Origin: Triplophysa rosa
Taxonomy: Eukaryota; Chordata; Actinopteri; Cypriniformes; Nemacheilidae
DNA length: 64,000 nt
Assembly: GCF_024868665.1 (NCBI RefSeq)
Contig: NC_079890.1
Coordinates: forward strand, 39,351,773-39,415,772
Reading direction: 5' to 3'
Shown here: piece after piece, positions 33,598 through 43,013 of the stretch
Numbering within the stretch: position 1 is the first letter of the stretch
Layout: every line of letters starts with the position of its first letter
Position numbers and translations under genes: made by a program
Notes under the pieces: generated by a model
Databases searched by the model: none
Seen by the model: the letters and a program-made list of their open reading frames with translations, nothing else
Told to the model about the DNA's origin: nothing

Positions 33598-35330
33598 ATG
33601 TCCCGCTGTTGTCGTGGGTGCTACACACTCATCGAGGAGGGGGACGGACATGATGTCTGCTTCCAGTACCCTGGGGCAGATGTTGTGGATACGTCCTGCC
33701 CACACTGCGGACGGTTGACGATTCAGACGTTGCGTCACGGGTGGCTGTGTTCCCACAGGACTCAGCCACCACCTCGTCTGCTTCCCGTTCTGTGACGGCA
33801 GGACTACGGCCCTGCCGCCCGCTACGGCGAGCAGTGAGGGTGATATGAGGATTACTGTGAGCTCTAATCCGTCAGCCACTGGCTCGCGGACCGTTCGCAC
33901 CTCGTCTTGCTCGTCTGACCATTCTCCATGAGACGGTCCCACCGTCTTGTTCCTCAATCACGTATCGGACACGGTACGTGATGATGAGATGTCTGTTGCA
34001 GCATCGGAGGGTGACTTACTGGCATCAGACTCCGACGATTCCTTGAAGCTCCCTCCCTCGGGGGGTTTGAGCTCAGGAAGATGCGGACATCGAAATGTCA
34101 GCCATGCTTTCCCGGGCCGCCAGCATTGGGTTGCGGTGCACCGCACTGCCTCCCCCAACGCTCGCGGCTGGATACATGGTACATCGGGCTTGAGAGCGGC
34201 TCCAAGCCGCACTCGCCCCCAGTGCCGTGTTCCCCCGGAAGTGCATGAGGAACCTAGTACGACCTGGAATGCCCCCTTCGGCGCGTACACGTCAAGTAGT
34301 TCCATCACCCTTTCTTCCCTCAATGGTGGGGCAGCTAGAGGATACGTCGATGTCCCCCAGGGGCTCGACCTAGACTCCCGTCCAAAGCACGTAGGCTTTT
34401 CGGCATCTGAGGTGTCGAGAGCTTACTCTGCTGCGGGCCAAGCTGTCCCCTCTCTCCACGCTATGGCCTTCCTGCAGGCCAATGCGCGGAGAGAGCTCCA
34501 CGAGGGTAAGACCGACCCAGCGCTTATGCAGGAACTCCGCGGCTTCACCGACCTCGCTCTCGGGCGACCAAGGTGATCGCGCGGGCCCTGGGTCGGGCGA
34601 TGTCCACACTTGTGGTCCAGGAGAGACACCCCTGGCTGAACCTTGCACAGATGAGTAACGCCGAGAAAGTCCGCTTTCTCGATGCACCCATCTCGCAAGG
34701 GGGGCTGTTTGGTGATACTGTCGAGCTGCAGTTCTCGACAGTAAGGGAGCAGACAGAGGATATCAAGTATGTCCTCCCCAGCCGCGACTCGACCGCCCTC
34801 TGGCCGCCGAGATCCCGTGCACCGTCTGCTTCCCAGCAGCCGTGGTCTCGAAGAGGAGACCACCACCACGTCAGCAGCTGCAGCGAAAGCCAAAGCTGCC
34901 CTCATGGGAAGACCCCAGGGAGATCGAGAATACCTTCGGGCCCGACCCCAGCCATTCCATTGCTGATGGTCGATCCGGGACGGTTCCTGCCCCGTCCAAC
35001 AGCCCACTTCTAAGAGTTTTCTCTCTCTCTGGGCGTTTATTACAGCCGCTCTCACCCTCTACACGACGGTGTTCGGCAACTCAATGTTGCGTCACGGCGA
35101 GACCCAATGTCAAGGATAATCAGCAGCCTAAGCACTCTCAATCGATGGTGCGTTGTGCTACTGTACATCATCGTCTGGGTATTATCACAGCCGCTCTCAC
35201 CCTCTACACGACGGTGTTCGGCAACTCGACGTTGCGGCAAGACCCAATGTTGAGGATAATCAGCAGCCTAAGCACTCTCATTCGATGGTGCGTTGTGCTA
35301 CATCATCGCCAGGCAGGTAAAACTGCAGAG
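33598..35330 (+). pseudogene. DIRS copy C ORF1 (gag-like), multiply broken
   Basis: It opens at 33598 with MSRCCRGCYTLIEEGDGHDV, the same Cys/His head as copy A, then loses frame several times. Recognisable pieces follow at 33947-34576 and 34573-35013, including IARALGRAMSTLVVQERHPW and FLDAPISQGGLFGDTV. A 145-bp tandem duplication (35043-35187, 35188-about 35318) lies in the ORF1/ORF2 linker. Confidence 0.75.
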
Positions 35331-35689
35331 CCGATCTCCTCTCCGGGCCCCCCCCCTCCCCCACGGCGAGGGATCCGCACTGCCAGCCATCGAACCACCC
35401 CCGGGAGGTCGATGAAGCAGAACGTACCCCTAGCCTCCGTCTCGGTCCCTGGGAGCCTGACAAGAGCTTCCCAAACCGTCACAGTGACTACGGGATACGG
35501 TCCGTCTCGGCTAAGTGATCCAACTCCCCAGACGCCTGCCCAAGTTTCGGGCCATCCTCTTAACCTCAGCAGAGGCAAGGATGCTCCCGTGCTTCGGCCC
35601 GAGGTCGCCACCCCTCTAGTGAGGAAGCAATCGTGCTCGTCCCTCTAGCCGACATGTTCAACGGGTTTTGAACATCTCCCAACCTCATC

Positions 35690-36120
35690 CGTGTTGTGTC
35701 CAGTACGCGCATTGTGCCTCTGCTTGGAAAGCCACAGGAGCTCTGAGCAGCTCTTTGTCTGTTTTGGAGATCAGCAGGGAGGGCTGTCTCAAACAGAGAT
35801 TGGCGCACTGGATCATGGACGCCGTCACTATGGCGTACCTGTCCTAAGATCGCCTACGCCCACTGGGTGAGAGCTCTCTCCACACGGAGTACAGCCTCCT
35901 CATGGGAACTGGCTCGAGGCGCCTCTCTGGCAGACATCTGCAGAGCTGCGGGTTGGGCTACACCCATCACCTTCGCGAGGAAAGACTGGCGGCTGGTAGG
36001 GTGTACGCCTATGACAGTACCTTCCCCCCTTTCTCCTAAGGGGGTCAGCGTACTTACTAGCCTCCCTTCTTCCCCGACTGGGTGAAGAACAGGCACTCCA
36101 TCCATCACTAGCAAGCACCT
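35690..36120 (+). pseudogene. DIRS copy C recombinase fragment
   Basis: It follows directly after a truncated RT start. It aligns with the catalytic half of the recombinase: RLAHWI-like sequence, then STRSTASSWELARGASLADI and CRAAGWATPITFAR. The HxxR box reads LSTR, so the His is replaced by Leu, and the frame breaks before the Tyr. Not functional. Confidence 0.7.
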
Positions 36121-36735
36121 GCTGCGGGCGGGCTGGGCAGAGCAGCCCTGCCCCTTAGGCCGGGTATCTCCGGAGTTATTCGCAACATAGCTCTAACCGG
36201 ACCTAGTGCTACCAGACGTTGCAACCCCCCAGTAGGGCGGTTCCGTCTGATGTATCCTCATGCTGGTTCCCACCTTGGTAACCCATGACCTCCCTAGGTG
36301 GACCTCCACCTCGCGGTTAACTCCTTCAGTCCGCACTTTCTTCCCATGAGCTCTCCCTATCGGTGAGACCATGTTGGTATCTCCACTAGACTCCTCCCTG
36401 CGGTAGGAAGTGGTCTCTGTAGCGCATCCCCCACTTGAGGAAGTAGCACTTACCCAGTGGCCTTATGGTACCGGGCGGCTTCTCGCTGTTAGAGAAACAA
36501 GGCCGCCGCCTGTGAGGCCGAAGGCAGGGGCCTTCCCATCTTTCAAGAAAGCTCTGGGACCCCCTACCTACCCACTGGTAGGTTACAATTTCGCGGTAGC
36601 ACTCACGGCTGACACACCCAGGCCAGTCACCGTCGCTTCGCTAGAGATTGTGACAGGGCACAGTGTTATGGCATTTTCCATAGGAACCCCATCTGTCGGT
36701 TCGACACAATGTCGAGAGACCGACAGAAAGGGAAC

Positions 36736-36894
36736 GTCTCGGTTACGGATGTAACCTCAGTTCCCTGATGGAGGGAACGAGACGTTGTGTCGAACCGACA
36801 GATGGGGTTCGGAGGGACGAACCCCCATCTGTCGGTTCGACACAACGTCTCGTTCCCTCCATCAGGGAACTGAGGTTACATCCGTAACCGAGAC
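36736..36894. repeat. 159-bp near-perfect palindrome at the end of DIRS copy C
   Basis: The arms 36736-36811 and 36818-36894 are reverse complements apart from one extra C, leaving a loop of about 6 nt. The left arm is the left-end-complement half of the internal complementary region; the right arm is the outer 3' terminus. They are normally separated by the rest of the terminal repeat, which is deleted here. Confidence 0.85.
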
Positions 36895-38139
36895 ATTTTC
36901 CTATTTAAAACTTGACTCTTCTGTAGTTAAATCGTGTTCTAAGACAGGCGGAAAATGAAAAGTTGCAATTTTCTAGGCCGATTTGATTAGGAACTTATAC
37001 CTCCAATTCCGGAGTAATAATCAAGGAAGTTTGCTGCCGTAACTTGGCCGCAGCAGGCGCAGTGTTATCACGCATCGCCTGAAATTAGTCCCAAGAAGAT
37101 AGGTAACTTGTATATGTTGACTGAAGTTAGCCTATTTCCACATGCGCTTACGAACAATAAACTTTTGTTCACTGACAAAAAAATTTGGTTTCTTTATTCC
37201 AAACTTGCAAATATTAACCTGATACATTAATACTAATCAAAAAGGCCCCGGTGTTTGCGGTTACTAAGTTAATGCTTAAGCTAACTGGCTAACTAAATGT
37301 TCGCGCTACAAAGTTCTTTATTATTAAAAACACCGCATTAAATGTAATGTTAAAACAATTTATTTAAATAAGGAAGAAGTACTATGAAATAGACAATTTC
37401 ACGATGCTAAATAAGATTTTGGCACTTACCTGCCTGAGAGACTCCTGCTTGTTCCAATGTCCTTTAAGACTGAATGAAATTCCGAGTGCGGGTTGACTGT
37501 TAAGCGGGTTGGTTGCCAGATGAACAAATCCGGTTTCACTTTTCATGGCATCGAATTGCGTAAATCGCAACAGCATACATTTAATGTGAGGTTTTATTAA
37601 TATTATTTATATTATTGGTCCCTCCACACTAATTGTGTGTGACGTTTTGCTTTGTTTATTTGCTGAGTTGATTAGCTGGGTTTGAAACAAGATCTGGCAA
37701 CTATAACGGCAATTCTTAGGTAAATAAAAAATCACGTTATGCGTTTATGCGTTACCTTATTAAATGCTGTCTTATATGACATCAAACGTTAAATTATCAC
37801 AATAAGGTGCAAAGTGTTCTCTGTCAGTCTGTTGAATTTCACTCAATTTAAATTTAACAGTAAAATTACTGTCATTATTTTCCCGCTCAGCATAAATTAA
37901 CACCTATATACTGTAAATAGTTTCGACAGTAGGGCTACGCTGGAAATACATCAATAATACTGTAAAAGCTACAAAAATGACAGCAACACACTGTAAATTG
38001 TTTATACAGTAACACATCACTGAAAATACACCAATACTACTGTTAAAACAACAAAAATCATTTACAGTGTAGGAAAAATGTTATGGCCCCAAAACTGTTT
38101 TTTTATCCTAAATTCTTTGAAATACCTTATGTGTTCAAT

Positions 38140-38332
38140 AGAACAAAAAAAAATACAATCATTTTTCTACTATGGTAGTGGATGATTTCCCAGAATTGAA
38201 AATTGCTAACATTCTTCCAAATATCTTTATTTGTGTTTAACAGAACAAAGAAATGTATACAGATTTGAAACAATCTGAGGGCAAGTAAATGATAACAGAA
38301 TGTTTGGGTGAACTATCCCTTTAACCTTTCAA
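38140..38332. repeat. TTAA-type repeat, partial
   Basis: It ends GGGTGAACTATCCCTTTAA and contains AAATATCTTTATTTGTG and GAGGGCAAGTAAATGAT, matching one arm of the palindromic element class at 1085-1406. Upstream, 37126-38139 has no recognised gene; ACTGTAAA-rich sequence at 37860-38065 suggests another decayed MITE. Confidence 0.5.
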
Positions 38333-38445
38333 CAAGACAACGGGGGTGGTTTGTTTGGTCATTTAGTGTACAGCATGTTTTGTATTGTGAGTTGATGTTT
38401 GGGTTTGTGTGTTCTCATTTTCTGCTTTTACTCTACCTGTTGTAG

Positions 38446-38523
38446 GAGGTTCAGAAATATTACGCTAAACACAAAGACACCCCTGAGAGATGGCAGACAC
38501 CTCCTGTGATAGAGGACCTGAAG
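38446..38523 (+). CDS. ACAD10/ACAD11-like exon (linker before dehydrogenase domain)
   Basis: After the acceptor TACCTGTTGTAG, 26 codons read EVQKYYAKHKDTPERWQTPP then VIEDLK, ending at GTAATGAG in phase 0. The pattern of a YY...TPERWQTPPVIEELK segment before LFLPA is characteristic of acyl-CoA dehydrogenase family members 10 and 11. These enzymes couple an aminoglycoside phosphotransferase-like kinase domain to a dehydrogenase for oxidation of hydroxy and long-chain acyl-CoAs. The next exon (39681) follows in frame. No upstream exon was found in the 1.5 kb before it. I cannot tell family member 10 from 11. Confidence 0.7.
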
Positions 38524-38571
38524 GTAATGAGACAAGTACAAGTTGAAGTTTCTTAAAAGCAACTTTTGAAA

Positions 38572-38828
38572 GTGACCTATTTGTCAGATATGGTGACCCA
38601 TACCTGAAATGTGACCTTAACCCATCCAGTGAGTAGTGAACACACGCACAGCAAGTCGTGAACGCCCATGCACCCGGAGCAGTGGGCAGCCATCACTGCA
38701 GTGCCCGGTGAGCAAGTGGGGGTAAAGGTGCCTTGCTCAAGGGCACCTCAGTCGTTACCCGCTGGCACTGAGAATCGAACCGGTGATCTGCTGGTCACAA
38801 GTCCGACTCTCTAACCACTAAGCCACAA
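38572..38828 (-). mobile_element. tRNA-headed SINE
   Basis: On the minus strand the head reads GTGGCTTAGTGGTTAGAGAG and GGTTCGATTCTC, matching A and B boxes of a tRNA. It continues with the widespread fish motif GTGCCCTTGAGCAAGGCACC and ends with CATTTCAGGTATGGGTCACC. It lies in the intron between the two ACAD exons. The tail recurs in the opposite orientation at 40884-40940. Confidence 0.7.
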
Positions 38829-38989
38829 GATTCATTTTTTTCTTTCTTTCCCATTGTTTATTGTTCATGTTATTTGTTTAATATTACATTGTGCTGTTTT
38901 GTCTTCGAGTTTGAGATAATGGTTAGTCTCAATTTCAAGGCCGTTCACTTCAATGCCAAGAGCAGCATATTTCCGTTCTGCTTTGTTAT

Positions 38990-39535
38990 AATAACACTTG
39001 TTATTACACGGCTCATTTGAATGCTTGATTCTGATTGGCCAGTCGCGACATTCCAAGGGTTGTTATTTTCAAATAACAACCCTTATTATTTTCAAATAAC
39101 AACCGCTCTAAACTAATAACACCGTGTAACCCGGATGCTGCAAATCATTTTGAGAGGGGCAGTTTAATATTACACAAAAATGAAGTATAAATATGTCTTT
39201 TATCATATATGACATTATATTGACAAATGATTAAATCAAATTGCCTGTTCGTGATGTCTGAACGTCGTTTCTTACTTTAAAACCGAAACTAAACGGCTTT
39301 TCCTCACAGAAGGTCTGCATTCGGTAAAAATATTTCAAATTCACATTTTATGTCCAGTTTTTTTCTCATGTGGCAAGTAGCCGTGTAATAAGCAGGATAA
39401 TGTATAAGCAGCCGGCTGTTATCGCGAAATAAGCCCCTTCAGTGTGATACAAGACCCTCCGCTTCGCGTGCTGATCACACTGTCGGGGCTTATTTCTGCG
39501 ATAACAACCGGCTGCCTGTACATTATCCCTTACAT
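38990..39535. mobile_element. foldback DNA element with long hairpin at 39395-39529
   Basis: Two hairpins are visible. One near 39058-39105 is built from CAAATAACAACC-type repeats. The second has arms of about 54 nt (39395-39448 and 39474-39529) around a 25-nt loop, with only a few mismatches (AAGCCCC / GGGGCTT core). There is no coding capacity. The layout fits a non-autonomous foldback or MITE element inside the ACAD intron. Confidence 0.6.
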
Positions 39536-39680
39536 AAATCTGTTGTGGTCAGCTGAGGTTAAATAGAAATCATACTGTAGGTCCTGATGCATAAAAACTA
39601 TACTTGATCTAAACATTGGATCATTTAGATCTCATGCACACTTGATTCCCCTTGGTGTGTGTGTGTGTGTGTGTGTGTAG

Positions 39681-39819
39681 GCAAAGGCTCGAACCGCAGG
39701 CCTGTGGAATCTCTTTCTTCCTGCAAAAAGTGGCCTCTCTCAGCTGGACTATGCACACATTGCAGAGGAAACCGGACGCTGCTTTTACGCCCCCGAAGTC
39801 TTCAACTGCCAGGCCCCAG
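39681..39819 (+). CDS. ACAD10/ACAD11-like exon (start of dehydrogenase domain)
   Basis: The exon reads AKARTAGLWNLFLPAKSGLS, QLDYAHIAEETGRCFYAPEV and FNCQAP, the conserved opening of the acyl-CoA dehydrogenase domain of family members 10/11. It continues in phase from 38523 and ends at GTGTGC. Its acceptor AG follows a (GT)n tract (39656-39678) instead of a pyrimidine tract. The expected next exon (GNMEVL-type sequence) was not found before 42 kb, so this is either a very long-intron gene or a truncated duplicate. Confidence 0.75.
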
Positions 39820-40339
39820 GTGTGCATGTTTTACAGAAACAATTTATTAAAGTATTGTTTGTGTCGTCTTTGTCCCCACCACTTTTCAAAACAAAGTTAC
39901 GCCACTGTATAGAATGGTTTGAGCATCAATAAGATGGTGTGTTATGTTGAGAGCCCGGTGTTGTGGGCTACTTCTGGTGAAGAAGTCCAGGGCCACTTTT
40001 TAGTTCTAGACCACCCCTGGCTGGAATGATGGTGTTGAAGACTGAACTCAACCCCACAAAATGGATAAACATTTTTTTGCAGCTCAGTTTTAATAGCTTG
40101 ACTGTTACATTTACGACATTGTTAACAGATTTTAAAAGCAAAGTACAGATATGAGCAATAAGAGTAAATAAAATCTCTAATCAGGGTTTAAAAGGGATAT
40201 CACGTGTATAAAATGAAATGCTATGAGACGTACTAATTATGATATTGTTGATCCATTGACCCATGACACACTAATGTTGTTCTATACACTTTATCTCAAC
40301 AATGCTGTCAAGAGCATGCCAAACCAGCAGGTGGCGATA

Positions 40340-40500
40340 TTTACATTTACATTCATGCATTTGGCAGACGCTTTTATCCAAAGTGACTTACATTGCATTA
40401 TCCTATACATTTGTATTTGAGTATGTGCAATCCCTGGGATCGAACCCATGACCTTGGCCTTGCTAGCGCCATGCTCTAACCACTGAGCCTCAGGTTATAA
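40340..40500 (-). mobile_element. V-SINE-like element with tRNA head and L2-like tail
   Basis: Minus strand: GGCTCAGTGGTTAGAGCATG head with A box, GGGTTCGATCCC B box, an A/T-rich connector, then GTCACTTTGGATAAAAGCGT, CTGCCAAATGCATGAATG and a TAAA-type end. The last 50 bases match the 3' ends of the two L2 LINEs at 26355-26420 and 43014-43080. SINEs with such tails are mobilised by the matching LINE enzyme. Confidence 0.75.
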
Positions 40501-40883
40501 CCCTAACCATAGAGCTGTGTTGGCCAACCAGAAGCCTGTAATCTGACCTCACACAAAGGAGATAGCGGCTGCATTTCAACATCATACGCCGATTTCCGGT
40601 TTCACCCTGTACATGGCAACTCTGAAACCAGTTCTGAAATCTTCATCCTGGCAGGAGTTTTCAAAATAGTTTTGTTTCAGTGACTGGGTAGTGTGTTTGC
40701 ATGTGGACGAACGGCCAAACCGCATATAAAAGCTACCGTTTTGAAAATACCTGTGTTCTGATATGAATTATGATAGTCTGATATGAATTATTTTGATTCA
40801 TAATGATTTTAAACCACACAGTATATACAGTATATTATAACCTGCTCAGCTACTTTGCACTGATCAAATTAATAAAGGAGGTC

Positions 40884-40940
40884 ACATTTCAGGTATGGGT
40901 CACCATATCTGACAAATAGGTCACTTTCACATACATTGAA
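40884..40940 (+). repeat. SINE tail fragment, inverted relative to 38572-38828
   Basis: GGTCACATTTCAGGTATGGG and CACCATATCTGACAAATAGG match the tail of the SINE in the ACAD intron, in opposite orientation. The head is absent. Confidence 0.6.
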
Positions 40941-40949
40941 TTGAGTCAC

Positions 40950-41366
40950 TGTGACGAGTCACCCCTTGCACAATCAGCGTCGCCATGGAGACAAAGGAAA
41001 TCAGAGCGGCACACCTGCCGGTCATCAGCGCCTCATGCACAGCGTCTATAAAAGCCACTGGCATTAGAAGGAAGGTGAGCAACGTCTCCCCACGCCAGAG
41101 ATCTCACTCAAGCCATCTGTCTTGTGTTGTCAGGCTCTGGAACGCCCAGGAACGCCCACGCCGTCACCGAATGCGGCAGCTGGACAGGCCGGCCCAACGA
41201 CTCGTCCCTCCCAGAGCTCTGGAAGGTGGTGGAATCCCCTTCGTGGACTGACGAAGCTCCATACTCTCCTTTATCCTTCGTCTCCCATGGGAGATTGTCA
41301 ATAAACGTACCCTCTGGGGCTATACTTCGCCATTTCTGTGTACGTGTCGTTGCTCTGCCTGTCACA
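40950..41366 (+). mobile_element. solo LTR with 5-bp target duplication (one mismatch)
   Basis: It starts TGTGACGAGTC and ends CTGTCACA, 417 bp, with TATAAAAG near 41048 and AATAAA near 41301 in LTR order. Flanks are GTCAC (40945-40949) and GTTAC (41367-41371), a duplication with one C/T change. Internal retroelement sequence is absent. The open frames 40985-41438 are not genes. Confidence 0.65.
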
Positions 41367-41446
41367 GTTACATACATTGGTTCAGTCAGGTTTGACACAG
41401 ATTTAACATCAATAAACATTCACAATATGAGAGTTTAGATTGGAAA

Positions 41447-41748
41447 CACACACACACACATGTCTGGTTTACTATCCCCGTGGGGACAGTCCATAGGCGT
41501 AATGTTTTTATACTGTACAAACTGTATATTCTATCCCCTATCCCTATCCCTAAACCTAAAGATCACACTTTTTGCATTTTTAGATTTGTAAAAAATATTG
41601 TTCTGTACAATTTATTAGCTTTTTTTGCCCCTGGGGACCTCAATTTTGGTCCCCACGGTGACACGAGTCCCCATGTGTGGGTGTGTATTCAGGTTTAGGT
41701 CCCCACCGGGATATACAAACATGAACACACACACACACACACGTCCTG
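41447..41748. repeat. GTCCCCAC-type dispersed repeat flanked by AC microsatellites
   Basis: It begins at an AC tract (41447-41460) with TGTCTGGTTTACTATCCCCG and contains CCCTAAACCTAAA, GGGGACCTCAATTTTGGTCC and GGTCCCCACCGGGATA, then a second AC tract (41728-41744). This is a very common fish repeat known to me by recollection; its class is uncertain. Confidence 0.5.
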
Positions 41749-41788
41749 CAATGTTTTGATTTAAATAAATGATCTAAATCACATTTAC

Positions 41789-41841
41789 CCGTTACATAGA
41801 TCTCCACCTCACAAAGAGAGAGATACGCTAGACTGTATCCA
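41789..41841 (-). pseudogene. fucolectin C-terminal exon fragment
   Basis: Minus strand reads YSLAYLSLCEVEIYVTG before a GTAAATG donor, matching the end of exon 4 of the lectin gene (SLCEVEVYG). It is cut on its 5' side at 41842 by a repeat beginning AGAGGTGGGTAGAGTAGCC. It is a remnant of a second FTP lectin gene, consistent with fucolectins occurring in clusters. No other exon of it was seen. Confidence 0.65.
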
Positions 41842-42310
41842 GAGGTGGGTAGAGTAGCCAAAATTGTTACTCAAGTAAAAGTAAAAGTGACTATTTTAAA
41901 AATGACTTGAGTAAAAGTAAAAAAGTATGCAATGAAAAAACTACTCAAGTAGTTAGTTACTTGGTTACTTTGTATCTGATTATATAGGCCTACTACATAA
42001 AATTAATATTAACTCCAATATTTTAATATTACATTTTAATCAATATTTTTAATTATCATAAGCAGATATCTGCAATATACTAGAGAGACTAAAGAATAGA
42101 CAAACAGAAGAGACAAGCATTTCTGTAAATTTCATCTAGTACTGATGTCAATGTAGTTTACACAACTTATTTAGAATAATATACCATGTACAGAACATGT
42201 ATAGTATATTGTTCCATGTATAGAACAATATACCATGTATTCCATGCACAGTACAGTTTGGAATTGGATTTCTACACATACTACAATCTTTCATAAAAAA
42301 TATAGAATAG
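41842..42310. repeat. AT-rich dispersed repeat, partial
   Basis: It opens with AGAGGTGGGTAGAGTAGCCA and AAGTAAAAGTAAAAGTG, a start I recall from abundant zebrafish repeats, then becomes AT-rich with repeated ATACCATGTA motifs. No coding signal and no far end were recognised. Confidence 0.4.
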
Positions 42311-42386
42311 AATAGTTTTTATTATCATTGTACAGCTGTACAACAAAAGTTAAGCTCTCTCTGTACACATAGTAACATACACAAAT

Positions 42387-42899
42387 TGTCATGGTTCTGC
42401 CCCATCTTGTCTTGCTTTTCTTGATCGTGTGGCAGAGCCATGGCAGAACCTCTTGTTTCATGTGGAGGGAGGTAGTTTTGGCCCTTATGGCTCGTCAAAC
42501 TCTCTCCAGGTTTCGTCATTGTTCCTGCCCTCTTGTTTCCTCGTTAGTGCTCGTTATTAGTTCATGCCCCACACCTGTCCCCTCTTGATTTATCCCCTTT
42601 ATAATGCCCTTGTGTTTTCTGTCCCGTGCTGGTTCATTGTGTGTGTGTCATATGTGGTGAGTTCCTGTCTTGTCAGTGTAGTTTAGTTATTTTGTATTTA
42701 ATTCAAGTGTTGTCTTAGTCTGGTTAGGTGTAGTTAGTCCTTGTCCCTGATGTCATGTTTTATACCCGTGTGCTTTGTTGTTTTACCCCCACGTGGGTTT
42801 TTGTTTTATTTATCAAAGTTTGTGTTAACCCCTTACCCGCTGTCTGCGAATGGGTCCTCTGTCCTTGTATCTTTGTCCTCACCACCCACGTTCATGACA
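42387..42899 (+). mobile_element. solo LTR with perfect 5-bp target duplication
   Basis: The 513-bp block starts TGTCATGGTTCTGCC and ends CGTTCATGACA, flanked by CAAAT at 42382-42386 and 42900-42904. It is a diverged, opposite-strand relative of the LTRs at 19759-20361 and 60680-61281 (shared CATGGCAGAAC/CATGGCTCTGC, CACACCTGTCCC and GTTAACCCCTT-like segments). The intact duplication confirms LTR-type integration for this family. Confidence 0.8.
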
Positions 42900-43013
42900 C
42901 AAATTGTACACAAATGTTTATAAGTACACATATTTACAAAATACAACAGTAGACAAAGAACTGTAGTCGCATAAGATACACATCTCTAGGTAATACAGGG
43001 TAGGTAAATGGAC

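Larger units (their letters stand above)
33286..36894 (+). mobile_element. DIRS retrotransposon copy C (deleted derivative)
   Basis: Plus-strand copy with a 5' terminal repeat (33286-33430), ORF1 pieces (33598-35330), a short RT N-terminal scrap (to about 35690), recombinase C-terminal piece (35690-36120), internal complementary region and an extreme 3' end fused to it. The RT palm, RNase H and recombinase N-terminus are deleted at about 35688, and almost all of the 3' inverted repeat is gone. The 5' repeat lacks its TATA segment. It is an inactive, non-autonomous copy. Confidence 0.85.
33080..37125. repeat. dispersed fish repeat split by DIRS copy C
   Basis: The left part (33080-33285) has AAAGGAACATTCCACTTTTT, CTCCGGGTCTGGCG and TAGCATAGCTTAGCATAGAT. 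The right part (36895-37125) continues it with CCTATTTAAAACTTGACTCT, CTAGGCCGAT and GCTGCCGTAACTTGGC. By recollection these two halves are contiguous in a very common teleost repeat, so DIRS copy C inserted into it. Confidence 0.6.
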
